NCBI GenBank assembly: GCA_020441665.1
Contig: JAGRLT010000021.1
Span: forward strand, 1 to 41,418
DNA length: 41,418 nucleotides
Direction of reading: 5' to 3'
DNA from: Nitratireductor sp.
GTDB taxonomy: Bacteria > Pseudomonadota > Alphaproteobacteria > Rhizobiales > Rhizobiaceae
Shown here: in pieces, positions 9,240 to 17,321 of the stretch
How the letters are laid out: every line of letters starts with the position of its first letter
Position numbering within the stretch: position 1 is the first letter of the stretch
Program-made: the position numbers and the translations under genes
Notes under the pieces: model-generated
What the model was told of the DNA's origin: nothing
Databases searched by the model: none
Seen by the model: the letters and a program-made list of their open reading frames with translations, nothing else

Positions 9240-10145
9240 ATGGCCGCGCATTCCGACATCGTCCGACAGGACCTCAAGACCCAGCGCCGCCTGACACTGC
9301 CTTCGGTGGCGGTCATTTTCCTCTTCGGCCTGGTGCCGCTCCTGATCGTGATGGCCTATTCCTTCATGAAGCCCGCCGTCTATGGCGGGGTGGAGCCGGA
9401 ACTCTCGCTCGAGGCCTATGTCTCCTTCCTGTTCCAGCGCGACCTCTTCGACGACACGCTGGTGTTTTCGGCGGACTACCTGCTGATCTTCCTGCGAACG
9501 GCCCTCTTCGCCATGGTCGCCACCCTGACCTGCCTGCTGATCGGCTTTCCCACCGCCTACTACATGGCGACCCGGCCCGAGTCGCAGCGCAACCGCTGGG
9601 TGCTGCTGATCACCATTCCGTTCTGGTCGAACCTCCTGGTGCGCACCATCGCGATCCTGTTCATCATCCGCGACGACGGGCCGATCAATGCCGGACTGAT
9701 GGCGCTCGGCATAATCGACGCGCCGCTGCCGATCCTGTTTTCCAATACCGCCATCGTGGCCGGCCTGTTCTACAGCTTCCTGCCCTTCATGATCCTGCCG
9801 ATCTATTCCTCGATCGAGCGCTTCGATTTTCAGTTGGTGGAGGCAGGCTACGACCTCTACGCCAGGCGCTGGCAGGTGTTGCGCCACATCATCCTGCCGA
9901 TTGCAAAGCCGGGGATCATCACCGGCTCGGTTCTGGTCTTCATCCCCGCCTTCGGCGCTTATGTGACGCCGCTGATTCTCGGCGGCGGCAACCATATGAT
10001 GATCGGCGACCTGATCGCCCTGCAGTTCCGCGCCGCGCGCAACTGGCCGCTGGGCGCCGCCTTCTCCATGATCCTGATGGCGTTCGTGCTGATCCTCCTC
10101 ATCCTCCAGATTCGCAAGAACCCCAGGGAGGCGCTCCATGGCTGA
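9240..10145 (+). CDS. potB: Polyamine-type ABC transporter permease (PotB-like)
   Basis: A 301-residue inner-membrane permease with about six helices. The first begins near residue 20. The EAA loop that contacts the ATPase is seen in LVEAGYDLYARRWQVLRHIILPIAKPGIITG (around 198-230). It follows potA by 5 bp and overlaps the next permease gene by 8 bp, so the two permeases are translationally coupled. It forms the channel together with the PotC-like protein. Confidence 0.92.
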   Translation: MAAHSDIVRQDLKTQRRLTLPSVAVIFLFGLVPLLIVMAYSFMKPAVYGGVEPELSLEAYVSFLFQRDLFDDTLVFSADYLLIFLRTALFAMVATLTCLLIGFPTAYYMATRPESQRNRWVLLITIPFWSNLLVRTIAILFIIRDDGPINAGLMALGIIDAPLPILFSNTAIVAGLFYSFLPFMILPIYSSIERFDFQLVEAGYDLYARRWQVLRHIILPIAKPGIITGSVLVFIPAFGAYVTPLILGGGNHMMIGDLIALQFRAARNWPLGAAFSMILMAFVLILLILQIRKNPREALHG

Positions 10146-10968
10146 TCTCGCCCAGCGCAAGCCCATCGACGTGCGACGGCAGGCCGGCTTCGGCACCATC
10201 GCGATCGCCTGCGTCGCCGTCCTCTACCTGCCGATCGTGGTGATCATTCTTTATTCCTTCAATTCGGCGAGCTCGCTCGGCGCGAATTTCAAGGGGCTGA
10301 CGCTGGAATGGTACCGGCTGGTCTTTGCCGATGCCGCCTTCTTCGAGGCGACCTGGATGTCGCTGGTCATCGCCACCTGCGCCACCGGCATCGCCACGGT
10401 GCTCGCCACCATGGCCGCCCTCGGCACGACCCGCAAACGGGAATGGACGGGCCAGCGGGCGGCCTTCATCATGATCAATTCGCCGCTGATGGTGCCCGAG
10501 ATCATCACCGCCATCTCTCTCCTGGTGTTCTTTTCCTCGCTCAGCACCTATACCGGGATAGAATTCGGCATCGGCAAGCTGATCCTCTCGCACACGGTCT
10601 TCTGCATCCCCTTCGCCTATCTGCCGATCCGCGCCCGGCTGGAGGGCATGGGCCTCGATCTGGAACAGGCGGCGGCCGATCTCTATGCCCGTCCGCGCGA
10701 TACCTTCCGATACGTTACCCTGCCGCTGCTGGCGCCCGGCATCGGCTCCGGCGCGGCGCTGGCCTTCATCGTTTCCTTCGATGATTTCACGATTTCGCAA
10801 TTCGTCGCCGGCCCGGGTGAGACCACCCTGCCGCTCTATATCTGGTCCCGTATCCGCCGAACCCTGACGCCCGAACTGAACGCGATGTGCACCCTCATCC
10901 TGCTGGTCTCCATCGCGCTGATCGTCGTCGGCTTCGTGATCGCCAACCGCCGGAAATCGGAGAAGTAA
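10138..10968 (+). CDS. potC: Polyamine-type ABC transporter permease (PotC-like)
   Basis: The second permease, 276 residues with about six membrane helices. The EAA loop is seen in LEQAAADLYARPRDTFRYVTLPLLAPGIGSG (around 176-206). The start ATG lies inside the end of potB, an 8-bp overlap. It pairs with PotB in the membrane. The conserved SFNSASSLG after the first helix is typical of PotC. Confidence 0.92.
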   Translation: MADLAQRKPIDVRRQAGFGTIAIACVAVLYLPIVVIILYSFNSASSLGANFKGLTLEWYRLVFADAAFFEATWMSLVIATCATGIATVLATMAALGTTRKREWTGQRAAFIMINSPLMVPEIITAISLLVFFSSLSTYTGIEFGIGKLILSHTVFCIPFAYLPIRARLEGMGLDLEQAAADLYARPRDTFRYVTLPLLAPGIGSGAALAFIVSFDDFTISQFVAGPGETTLPLYIWSRIRRTLTPELNAMCTLILLVSIALIVVGFVIANRRKSEK

Positions 10969-11021
10969 TCCGGGGCGTTCACACCACCCCGAAACTGCAA
11001 ACACCACAGAGGAGAACCCAC

Positions 11022-12044
11022 ATGAAACGCATCTTGATCGCAGCGGCCGCCATCGCGCTGGCTCCGCTCGCCGCCCATGCCGAGGGAAAGCTGAACATCT
11101 TCAACTGGGGGGAATACACCAACCCCGAACTGCTGAAGCGCTTTTCCGAGACCTACGATGTGGAAGTGGCGATCGACACCTATGATTCCAACGAAACCAT
11201 GCTTGCCAAGGTCCAGGCCGGTGCCTCGGGATACGACATCGTGGTGCCTTCCGACTACATGGTCGCCATCATGATCGAGGAAGGCCTGCTGGCGCAGGTC
11301 GAGCCCAACACGATGGAGAACTTCAAGAACGTGAAGGAAGGACTGGTCGATCTCTACTTCGATCCCGGCCGGCACTACACCGTGCCGTGGCAGGTCGGCA
11401 ATACCGGCTTTGCGGTCAATTCCAAGGCCTATGACGGCAATATCAACACCTGGTCGATCCTGTTCGACACCCCGGAGGCGCTGAAGGGGCGGATCAATGT
11501 GCTCGACGACATGACCGCCGTCATCAACGCCGCGGCACGCTATCTCAACATTCCCCGCTGCACCTCCGACCGTGAGCAACTGCGCCAGATTTCCGACCTT
11601 CTGGTCGCTGCCAAGCCGAACTGGCGCTCCTTCAGCTATGACGGGCTGACGCTGCTGTCCACCGGTTCGGTCGATGTCTCCATGCTGTGGAACGGCGCGA
11701 CCTACAAGGCCCGCACCGAGGATGTGGACAGCCTGGTCTATGCCTATCCCGCCGAAGGGCTTGAGGGCTTCGTCGACAATGTGGCGATCCTGAAGGATGC
11801 GCAGAACGTGGACAATGCCAAACTGTTCATGAACTTCATCATGGCGCCGGAGAATGCCGCGCTGATTTCGGAATTTGCGAAATACGAAAGCGGCATCAAG
11901 GGTGTCGACGCCTATCTGCCTGCGGATTTCGCGGCAGCGCCGGAACTGAACACGCCTGCCGGGGTCACGCCTGAATTCGTCCCGCCCTGTTCGCAGGAGG
12001 TGACGGCGATGTACAACAAGATCTGGACCAACCTGCGCCGCTGA
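11022..12044 (+). CDS. potD: Polyamine-type periplasmic binding protein (PotD/PotF-like)
   Basis: The 340-residue substrate-binding protein of the preceding importer. A Sec signal peptide (MKRILIAAAAIALAPLAAHA) is followed by the mature start EGKLNIFNWGEYTNPELL, which is typical of PotD/PotF. SYDIVVPSDYM-like and VPWQVGNTGFAVN stretches line the usual ligand site. I chose the ATG at 11022, after AGAGGAG, because the signal peptide begins there; the longer open frame overlaps potC. The 53-bp spacer after potC is usual in such operons. Confidence 0.93.
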   Translation: MKRILIAAAAIALAPLAAHAEGKLNIFNWGEYTNPELLKRFSETYDVEVAIDTYDSNETMLAKVQAGASGYDIVVPSDYMVAIMIEEGLLAQVEPNTMENFKNVKEGLVDLYFDPGRHYTVPWQVGNTGFAVNSKAYDGNINTWSILFDTPEALKGRINVLDDMTAVINAAARYLNIPRCTSDREQLRQISDLLVAAKPNWRSFSYDGLTLLSTGSVDVSMLWNGATYKARTEDVDSLVYAYPAEGLEGFVDNVAILKDAQNVDNAKLFMNFIMAPENAALISEFAKYESGIKGVDAYLPADFAAAPELNTPAGVTPEFVPPCSQEVTAMYNKIWTNLRR

Positions 12045-12102
12045 TCGACGGAACCTGAAGCGCGTTCGGCCTCGCCGGGGCTGGACGCGCGAGAGGAAAG
12101 AC

Positions 12103-13767
12103 ATGACCTTCTTTGCTGACATCATCATCGAAAACGGCGCCGTGCTGACCATGGATGCGGCACGCCCGCAGGCGCAGGCCGTCGCCATCGGCGGCAACCG
12201 GATCATCCGGGTCGGGAGCGTCGCGGACTGCGCCGCCCTGCGCGGACCCGACACCCGGATCATAGACGCCGCGGGCGCGACCGTCCTGCCGGGCTTCAAC
12301 GAGGCGCATCTGCATATCTTTGGCGGCGGCGTCAGCCTGTCCCAGATGTCGGTTGCCGGCGTCAAGGGGATCGAGCCGCTGCGCGCCAGGCTGGCGGCCT
12401 ATCGCGAGGCGAATCCGCAGGCAGCCTTCATCGTCGCGGGCTCGGCCAATTACGATCTGATCACCGGGGAGCGCTCGCCGCTGGTCGGCGATCTGGACGA
12501 AGTCTGCCCGGACGTTCCGCTGCTGGTCTATGCCGCCGACCATCACACCGCCTGGGCCAACAGCGCCGCGCTCAAGGCCGCGGGCATCGAGAACGGCGCC
12601 GATGTGGGGCCGGGCAGCGAAGTGGTGGTGGACGGCAATGGCCGCGCCACCGGCGAACTGCGCGAGGCGCCGGCGATCAACCTCGTCAACAGCCTGTCGT
12701 CATCCGGCGGCCGCGACGTGCTCGGCGCGATCACCACCGCCGAGGAATGCGGCATCACCGCCGAACAGCGCGCGCAGGACATGGAGAAAATCCGCGAAGC
12801 TCTGCAGTATTGCGTCCAGTTCGGCATCACCTCGATCCAGAACATGGACGGCAACTACTACCAGCTGGACATGCTGCGCGAGCTCGCATCCCGTGGCGAT
12901 CTGCCGATACGGGTGCGCATGCCCTATCTGCACAGCCCCGGCAAAGACGTCACCGAACTGCGCAAGGCGGCGGCGTGGCGCCAGGAATTCGAGAGCAGCT
13001 TCCTTACCAGCGATTTCGTCAAGATCTTCGCCGACGGGGTGGTGGAATCGGGAACCGCCTATCTGGTCGGCAGCTACGCCGACGCGCCGGGGGAGAACGG
13101 CCCGCCGCTGTTTTCCGACACGGACATGACGGACGCCATCGTGCTGGCCGACAGCCTCGGCCTGCAGGTGGCGGTGCATGCGATCGGCGACGGCGCCGTG
13201 CGCCAGGTGCTCAACGCCTACGAGGCCGCCAAGGCCCATAGCGGCCGCAGCGATGCGCGCCACCGGATCGAACATGTGGAACTGCTGACCGACGAGGATT
13301 TCCCGCGCTTTGCCGAACTGGGCGTGGTCGCCTCCATGCAGCCCGCCCATCCGCCCGGCGCGATGGACTTCCCCGCGGAAACCTATCTGCCCCGCATCGG
13401 CCCGGAACGCGAACACACCGCCTTCCGCACCCGCGAACTGCTCGACAGCGGCACTGCGCTGGTCTTTTCTTCCGACTGGCCGGTAGCCCGGCTGGCGCCG
13501 CTCGACAGTATCGCCGCCGCGGTCAACCGCAAGCCCTGCGGTACGCGCGGCAGGGATCAGTCGGTGACGCTGATGCAGGCGCTGTCGGCCTATACCGCGG
13601 CCGGCGCCTGGGTCGAGTTCAAGGAGAACCAGAAGGGCCGCCTGGCGCCGGGCTTCCTGGCCGATATCGTGATCCTCAAGGCCGACATCACCGCATTGCC
13701 GACCGAGGAACTGCCGCATGCGGGCATCCGCATGACGCTATGCGACGGCAAGGTGATCTACGGGTAG
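12103..13767 (+). CDS. Metal-dependent amidohydrolase (amidohydrolase_3 / YtcJ type)
   Basis: A 554-residue TIM-barrel hydrolase of the YtcJ group. Metal-binding residues are visible as HLH (69-71) in NEAHLHIF, H359 in VHAIGDGA, the HRIEH motif (387-391) and D458 in SSDWPVA. The small beta-sandwich is formed by both chain ends. Family members hydrolyse amide, formamide or cyclic bonds, and the substrate is rarely known. It follows the binding-protein gene by 58 bp with an AGAGGAAAG ribosome site. It is therefore likely to process the imported compound. A strong terminator ends the operon after it. Confidence 0.88.
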   Translation: MTFFADIIIENGAVLTMDAARPQAQAVAIGGNRIIRVGSVADCAALRGPDTRIIDAAGATVLPGFNEAHLHIFGGGVSLSQMSVAGVKGIEPLRARLAAYREANPQAAFIVAGSANYDLITGERSPLVGDLDEVCPDVPLLVYAADHHTAWANSAALKAAGIENGADVGPGSEVVVDGNGRATGELREAPAINLVNSLSSSGGRDVLGAITTAEECGITAEQRAQDMEKIREALQYCVQFGITSIQNMDGNYYQLDMLRELASRGDLPIRVRMPYLHSPGKDVTELRKAAAWRQEFESSFLTSDFVKIFADGVVESGTAYLVGSYADAPGENGPPLFSDTDMTDAIVLADSLGLQVAVHAIGDGAVRQVLNAYEAAKAHSGRSDARHRIEHVELLTDEDFPRFAELGVVASMQPAHPPGAMDFPAETYLPRIGPEREHTAFRTRELLDSGTALVFSSDWPVARLAPLDSIAAAVNRKPCGTRGRDQSVTLMQALSAYTAAGAWVEFKENQKGRLAPGFLADIVILKADITALPTEELPHAGIRMTLCDGKVIYG

Positions 13768-13794
13768 AAGCCTTCTCCCTGCGCGATATTTCGG

Positions 13795-13820
13795 AAAGCC
13801 CGCCCTCCGGCGGGCTTTTT
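13795..13820 (+). terminator. Rho-independent terminator after the amidohydrolase gene
   Basis: GCCCGCC (13798-13804) and GGCGGGC (13809-13815) form a 7-bp stem, extended by AAA/TTT, with a CTCC loop and a T5 tail. It lies 28 bp after the stop and closes the potABCD-amidohydrolase operon. The A-tract may let it also work for the convergent C45 gene. Confidence 0.9.
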
Positions 13821-13849
13821 GCTGGAGCGGCGTCTGGAGCGCGTCATGC

Positions 13850-14983
13850 TCACTGTCCGGCGACCGGATAGCTTTCATACGGCCCCTCGCAGGGCGCGCC
13901 ATTGGTGGCGAAAAGCACCCGGTTGGTCAGGTCCAGGGCGACCGAGGTGATGGTCTTGTACCGGCGCTCCTCCGGCTGCCGGTCGTCGGGATGCATGCAG
14001 ACCGATTGCGGATGGGAGAAATGGTCGGACATGATCTGCCGGATATCGTCGATGCCTACGGGTTCCTGCTTGCCCGCCAGATGGCGGCGAACGCGCTCGG
14101 CGCGGAACAGGGTGCTGGGCGACAGGCGCTCCATCTGGGATGCCACCCGCCTTTCCTGCGCGAGGTTGTTGGAATGGGTGATCACGCCGTTCTGCGGAAA
14201 GGTATAGGCGCACAGATTGGAGGTCGCCTCCACATTGATGATTTCCCCGTCGCCATGGCCGAGCAGGAAGTTCGTCGAGCAGGTCCGGTCCGAATGCACG
14301 ATGGGAAGCAGCGCATCGCTGAACCGCCAGGCATCGAGAACTTCCGCGCACCGCACATGCATCGGCTTGCGCATGCCGTTGCGGCCGTCGCCATCGCTCA
14401 CCAGCCCCGCGATGCAAAGGCCGATCCCCGCCTGGTTGATGCCGATCTTGCAGCCCACGATTCCCGCCTCCGAGAAACCGACGAAAGAAGGCGGACCCTG
14501 ATCGGGCCGATCGCCACGGCTGACCCGCTTGATGAAGCAATGGCCCGAAACACCGGCCAGCCAGTCCCAGTTCTGGCCGATCATGCAGGAGCCGTTTTCC
14601 GTCCGCTCCGGCATCAGGCCGAACAGGGTGCAACCTTCCTGCTCGATAAGGTGGCCGCTTTCCCGCGCCTGAGCCGCTTCGAGCGCATAGACTTCGTAGG
14701 TGATTTCATAGCGCGCATTCAGCAGCGTAACCTCGACCTCCGACATCCCGGCACCGTCGGCAATGCCGGCCATCTCTTCGGCATAGCCGGGATTGTCCTT
14801 GCGAATATACTCAAGCCATCTTTCGGCGGCACCCAGGGCGTCGGCGGGCGAAACCCCCACCAGGCCGAAACGGGCGAGATAGGTGCTCACATTGGACCGC
14901 ACGCTGCCGGACAGGGCCCTGCCCTGAACCTGTCCCCGCTCATGCGGATCCGCGCCCAGATTGAGAACGGGGAGTTTCGACAT
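13850..14983 (-). CDS. C45-type peptidase / acyltransferase-like Ntn hydrolase
   Basis: A 377-residue protein related to peptidase family C45 (acyl-CoA:6-aminopenicillanate acyltransferase fold). These enzymes mature by self-cleavage before a Cys. The candidate nucleophile is C118 in EQEGCTLFG, followed by the family motif IGQNWDW (135-141) and by NQAGIGLCIAGL. It converges with the amidohydrolase gene across the terminator at 13795. In such surroundings it may remove an acyl or glutamyl group from an amine, but the substrate is inference. About 115 residues before Cys118 match the usual size of the alpha chain. Confidence 0.82.
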   Translation of the reverse strand: MSKLPVLNLGADPHERGQVQGRALSGSVRSNVSTYLARFGLVGVSPADALGAAERWLEYIRKDNPGYAEEMAGIADGAGMSEVEVTLLNARYEITYEVYALEAAQARESGHLIEQEGCTLFGLMPERTENGSCMIGQNWDWLAGVSGHCFIKRVSRGDRPDQGPPSFVGFSEAGIVGCKIGINQAGIGLCIAGLVSDGDGRNGMRKPMHVRCAEVLDAWRFSDALLPIVHSDRTCSTNFLLGHGDGEIINVEATSNLCAYTFPQNGVITHSNNLAQERRVASQMERLSPSTLFRAERVRRHLAGKQEPVGIDDIRQIMSDHFSHPQSVCMHPDDRQPEERRYKTITSVALDLTNRVLFATNGAPCEGPYESYPVAGQ

Positions 14984-15102
14984 CGCTTTTCCTTCATGCT
15001 GGGCAGCGCGGATGCACTGCCGGGACGGTTTGGCTGCCCTACCCGCCCCCGGGCCGGGAGCGGTCAGGCCGCCTGGACGTTACGGTCCATCGGGAACTTC
15101 AC

Positions 15103-15453
15103 CTTAGAACGTGTCTTGCTTAGATGGAATCGTTTGAACACCAGGAGTTTGGTCTTCGGCCCCAAAACCATAGGGGAGGGAAAAGCGACACGGTGTGAAC
15201 ACCGTTAGCTCTTCGCAACCCAAAGACCACCCATGGCGTAAGGCCAAAGAACCCAGTTCAGGCGATTGCAGAAAAGGCAAGGTTTTCAAACGCTTGAACT
15301 CCCTGCTTTGGTATCTTTTCCGCCCTGACGTCGTCGAAATCCTCAACCGATGCGAAGGCATCGTTCTGCGGTATTCTCCCAAGGGTTTCATGGGTCAGAG
15401 ACGAAAAATCCATCCATTCAAACTGCTTCCAGCTAAACAAGACTCGCTCTAAG
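15103..15453. mobile_element. 351-bp inverted-repeat element, IS630-type MITE candidate
   Basis: The left end (15103-15138) and right end (15417-15453) are inverted copies that match at 31 positions, with 5 mismatches and one gap. Both ends read CTTAGA(A/G)CG(T/A)GTCTTG inward, so the dinucleotide TA flanks the GA(A/G)CG tips, as in the TA target duplications of IS630/Tc1-mariner elements. No transposase frame is present, so it would be non-autonomous. A further CGTTTGAA copy lies in the middle (15285-15298). Copy number in the genome would decide the call. Confidence 0.55.
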
Positions 15454-15514
15454 CAATTGCCTGGCCCTGCGGCAAGCACCGCAATTGGCGGATACGGGAG
15501 CCGGCGTTGTTCGC

Positions 15515-15526
15515 GGGGGGGGGGGG
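15515..15526. repeat. Homopolymer of 12 G
   Basis: Twelve consecutive G residues (C on the minus strand) lie 9 bp beyond the stop codon of the minus-strand gene at 15536. Tracts of this length slip readily in replication and sequencing. No clear reading frame crosses it. Confidence 0.85.
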
Positions 15527-15535
15527 TGGCGGGAT

Positions 15536-15850
15536 TTATGCCTGTCCGGGAGCTGCGAGTTTCCTCTCGATCCGGAACCGGATGCGGCCGCCGGCAACTT
15601 GCCGGAAGGCCAGTTGCCAACGCTTTGCGCCGATCCTGGAGCCGGCCGCGGTTACATAGGGATCCACTGCCAGTTGCCATCGACCCTCCGCCCCGCCGCT
15701 CAGGAAACCGCCGGTCATCACACCGTCCGCAAAGGCGATCCGGCTTCTCAGATCTTGCGCCGGTGCGAGCGGTAACGGCATATCGCCGTCCAGCCATCCC
15801 TCGTGTCCCGGATAGAAATGGCTATGCTCCGCCTCCAGCACGACATCCAT
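15536..15850 (-). CDS. Small unknown protein coupled to the GntR regulator gene
   Basis: I do not recognise this 104-residue protein. It begins MDVVLEAEHSHFYPGHEGWLDG and is rich in aromatic, Arg and Gly residues, with RIGAKRWQLAFRQVAGGRIRFRIE near the end. It has no signal peptide or membrane helix and looks like a small beta-rich soluble domain. Its ATG overlaps the TGA of the GntR gene (TGATG), so it is probably translated together with the regulator. A co-sensor or accessory role is possible but unproven. A run of 12 C follows its stop on the coding strand. Confidence 0.55.
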   Translation of the reverse strand: MDVVLEAEHSHFYPGHEGWLDGDMPLPLAPAQDLRSRIAFADGVMTGGFLSGGAEGRWQLAVDPYVTAAGSRIGAKRWQLAFRQVAGGRIRFRIERKLAAPGQA

Positions 15851-16521
15851 CAAAATCCATCCAGCGCCTGACGCACGATGGCGAAAGTCGCCTCGATGTG
15901 CTCGCGCGCCAGTCGCTCTGCCGCATCGCAATCGCCGGCTTCCACGGCAGCCAGGATGGCCTTGTGCTGCTCGTTGGAGTTCAGCGTCTGCTCCTTGTTG
16001 AAGAGCACCGGCAGTCGCAGGTTCCAGTAGTGGAACTGCGTACGCTCATGCATCTCGACGAAGATCGGATTGCCGGACATGGCGACGAGCATTTCGTGAA
16101 ACCGGCGGTCGAGACGGTTCAACTCGGAACGGCTGATCGAATCGAGGTCGTCCATCCTGGCGACCAGCTTGCGCAGGGTTTCAATGGACTTCGCATCGCC
16201 CCGCTTCGCCGTCACGCGGGTGGCATAGCTCTCCACGCTGATGCGGGCTTCGAAAATATAGCGCGCATTGGCGGGATCCGTCGCCTCGATGATCCAGCCG
16301 CGCCGTTCGCGACTGACGAGGCCTTCGCCTTCGAGCCTGAGCAGCGCCTCGCGGACCGGTGTGCGCCCGACGCCGATCTCCCGGGAAATATCATCTTCGA
16401 CGAGCCGGGAGCCGGCCTTGTATTCGAGACTGACGATCTTGGCCCGCAGAGCGCGATGAACGTCGGCCGCCAGGAGGGCCGTTCCAATCCGTTTTGTACT
16501 GTTGTCGGCCCGCTGATCCAT
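15850..16521 (-). CDS. GntR-family transcriptional regulator (FCD/FadR-like)
   Basis: A 223-residue GntR protein. The winged helix-turn-helix is at about 20-85 (DDISREIGVGRTPVREALLRLEGEGLV). The C-terminal all-helical FCD domain has the spaced Asp/His metal-ligand pattern (RRFHEMLVAMSGN, EQHKAILAAVEAGD, REHIEATF). It is the next gene after the ABC transporter ATPase, 14 bp away on the same strand. Its likely targets are the VOC/GGCT/ABC genes, whose promoters carry a shared long palindrome. Its ligand is probably the imported compound or a product of it. Confidence 0.92.
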   Translation of the reverse strand: MDQRADNSTKRIGTALLAADVHRALRAKIVSLEYKAGSRLVEDDISREIGVGRTPVREALLRLEGEGLVSRERRGWIIEATDPANARYIFEARISVESYATRVTAKRGDAKSIETLRKLVARMDDLDSISRSELNRLDRRFHEMLVAMSGNPIFVEMHERTQFHYWNLRLPVLFNKEQTLNSNEQHKAILAAVEAGDCDAAERLAREHIEATFAIVRQALDGF

Positions 16522-16535
16522 TGTCTTCTCCTCGA

Positions 16536-17321
16536 TTAGGTGTGCCGCGCCAGGAACTGACGACTGCGTTCATGCTGCGGCGAGGAGAAGAATTCCGGCG
16601 CAGCCGCATCCTCCACAAGTTCACCGCCAACCATGAATAGTACACGATCGGCGCATCCTTGCGCGATAGCCATTTCATGCGTCGCGATCAGCATGGTCTG
16701 CCCCTCTTCGGCAAGTGTCTTTATCGCGGCCACCACTTCCTGCGAAAGCTCCGGATCGAGCGCGCTTGTCGGCTCATCGAACAAGATCACCTTGGGATCC
16801 ATCGCAAGCGCCCGGGCAATCGCTATCCGCTGCTGCTGCCCGCCCGAAAGCTCGGTGGGATAGGAATGCGCCTTGTCGGCAAGGCCGACCTTGTCGAGCA
16901 GTTCGCGCGCCCGCCTTTCCGCCGCGGCGCGGGGCGCCTTGAGCACGAAGACCGGGCCGGACATGATGTTCTGGAGCGCCGTCATGTGACGGAAGAGATT
17001 GAAGCTCTGGAACACCATGCCGATGGAACGGCGCTGCGCGCTGATCGCGGCATCGCTCATCTCGTGAAGGTCACCGCCGCGCTGCTGGTAGCCGATAAGC
17101 TGCCCATGCACATAGACACGGCCGCCATCGATGACCTCCAGGCGGTTGATGCAGCGCAGCAGCGTCGACTTGCCGGAACCGGAGGGACCGAGCAATGCGA
17201 TCACCTCGCCATTGCGCACGTTGAACGAGACGTCCTTGAGCGCCCTGAAGCCCGCAAAAGCCTTCTGCACGCTTTCAACGCGGATCGCCTCTTCGCCGGA
17301 GTCGGTATTGGATGCGTTCAT
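16536..17321 (-). CDS. Polar amino acid ABC transporter ATP-binding protein (HisP/GlnQ-like)
   Basis: A 261-residue ATPase of the polar amino acid importer group. Motifs are Walker A GPSGSGKST (45-53), signature LSGGQQQR (158-165), Walker B VILFDEP (178-184) and the H-loop THEM (H215). The frame is open far upstream, but the true start is the ATG at 17321. It overlaps the permease stop by 4 bp (ATGA) and matches the family N-terminus. It works with the permease at 17318-18184 and the binding protein at 18362-19249. Confidence 0.93.
   Translation of the reverse strand: MNASNTDSGEEAIRVESVQKAFAGFRALKDVSFNVRNGEVIALLGPSGSGKSTLLRCINRLEVIDGGRVYVHGQLIGYQQRGGDLHEMSDAAISAQRRSIGMVFQSFNLFRHMTALQNIMSGPVFVLKAPRAAAERRARELLDKVGLADKAHSYPTELSGGQQQRIAIARALAMDPKVILFDEPTSALDPELSQEVVAAIKTLAEEGQTMLIATHEMAIAQGCADRVLFMVGGELVEDAAAPEFFSSPQHERSRQFLARHT

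Larger units (their letters stand above)
14984..15535. other. 552-bp region without a convincing gene
   Basis: It holds the promoter side of the C45 gene (14984 to about 15100), an inverted-repeat-bounded element (15103-15453) and a run of 12 G (15515-15526). Short open frames exist on both strands inside the element, but they have no start signals and no recognisable sequence. Confidence 0.5.

Noticed and set aside
8069..9316. 415-codon minus-strand frame opposite potA
   Set aside because: PotA has all ATPase motifs on the plus strand; the antisense frame has none.
15195..15452. 85-codon plus-strand frame inside the 351-bp element
   Set aside because: It spans the element almost end to end and has no ribosome site or recognisable domain; it is better explained by the repeat.
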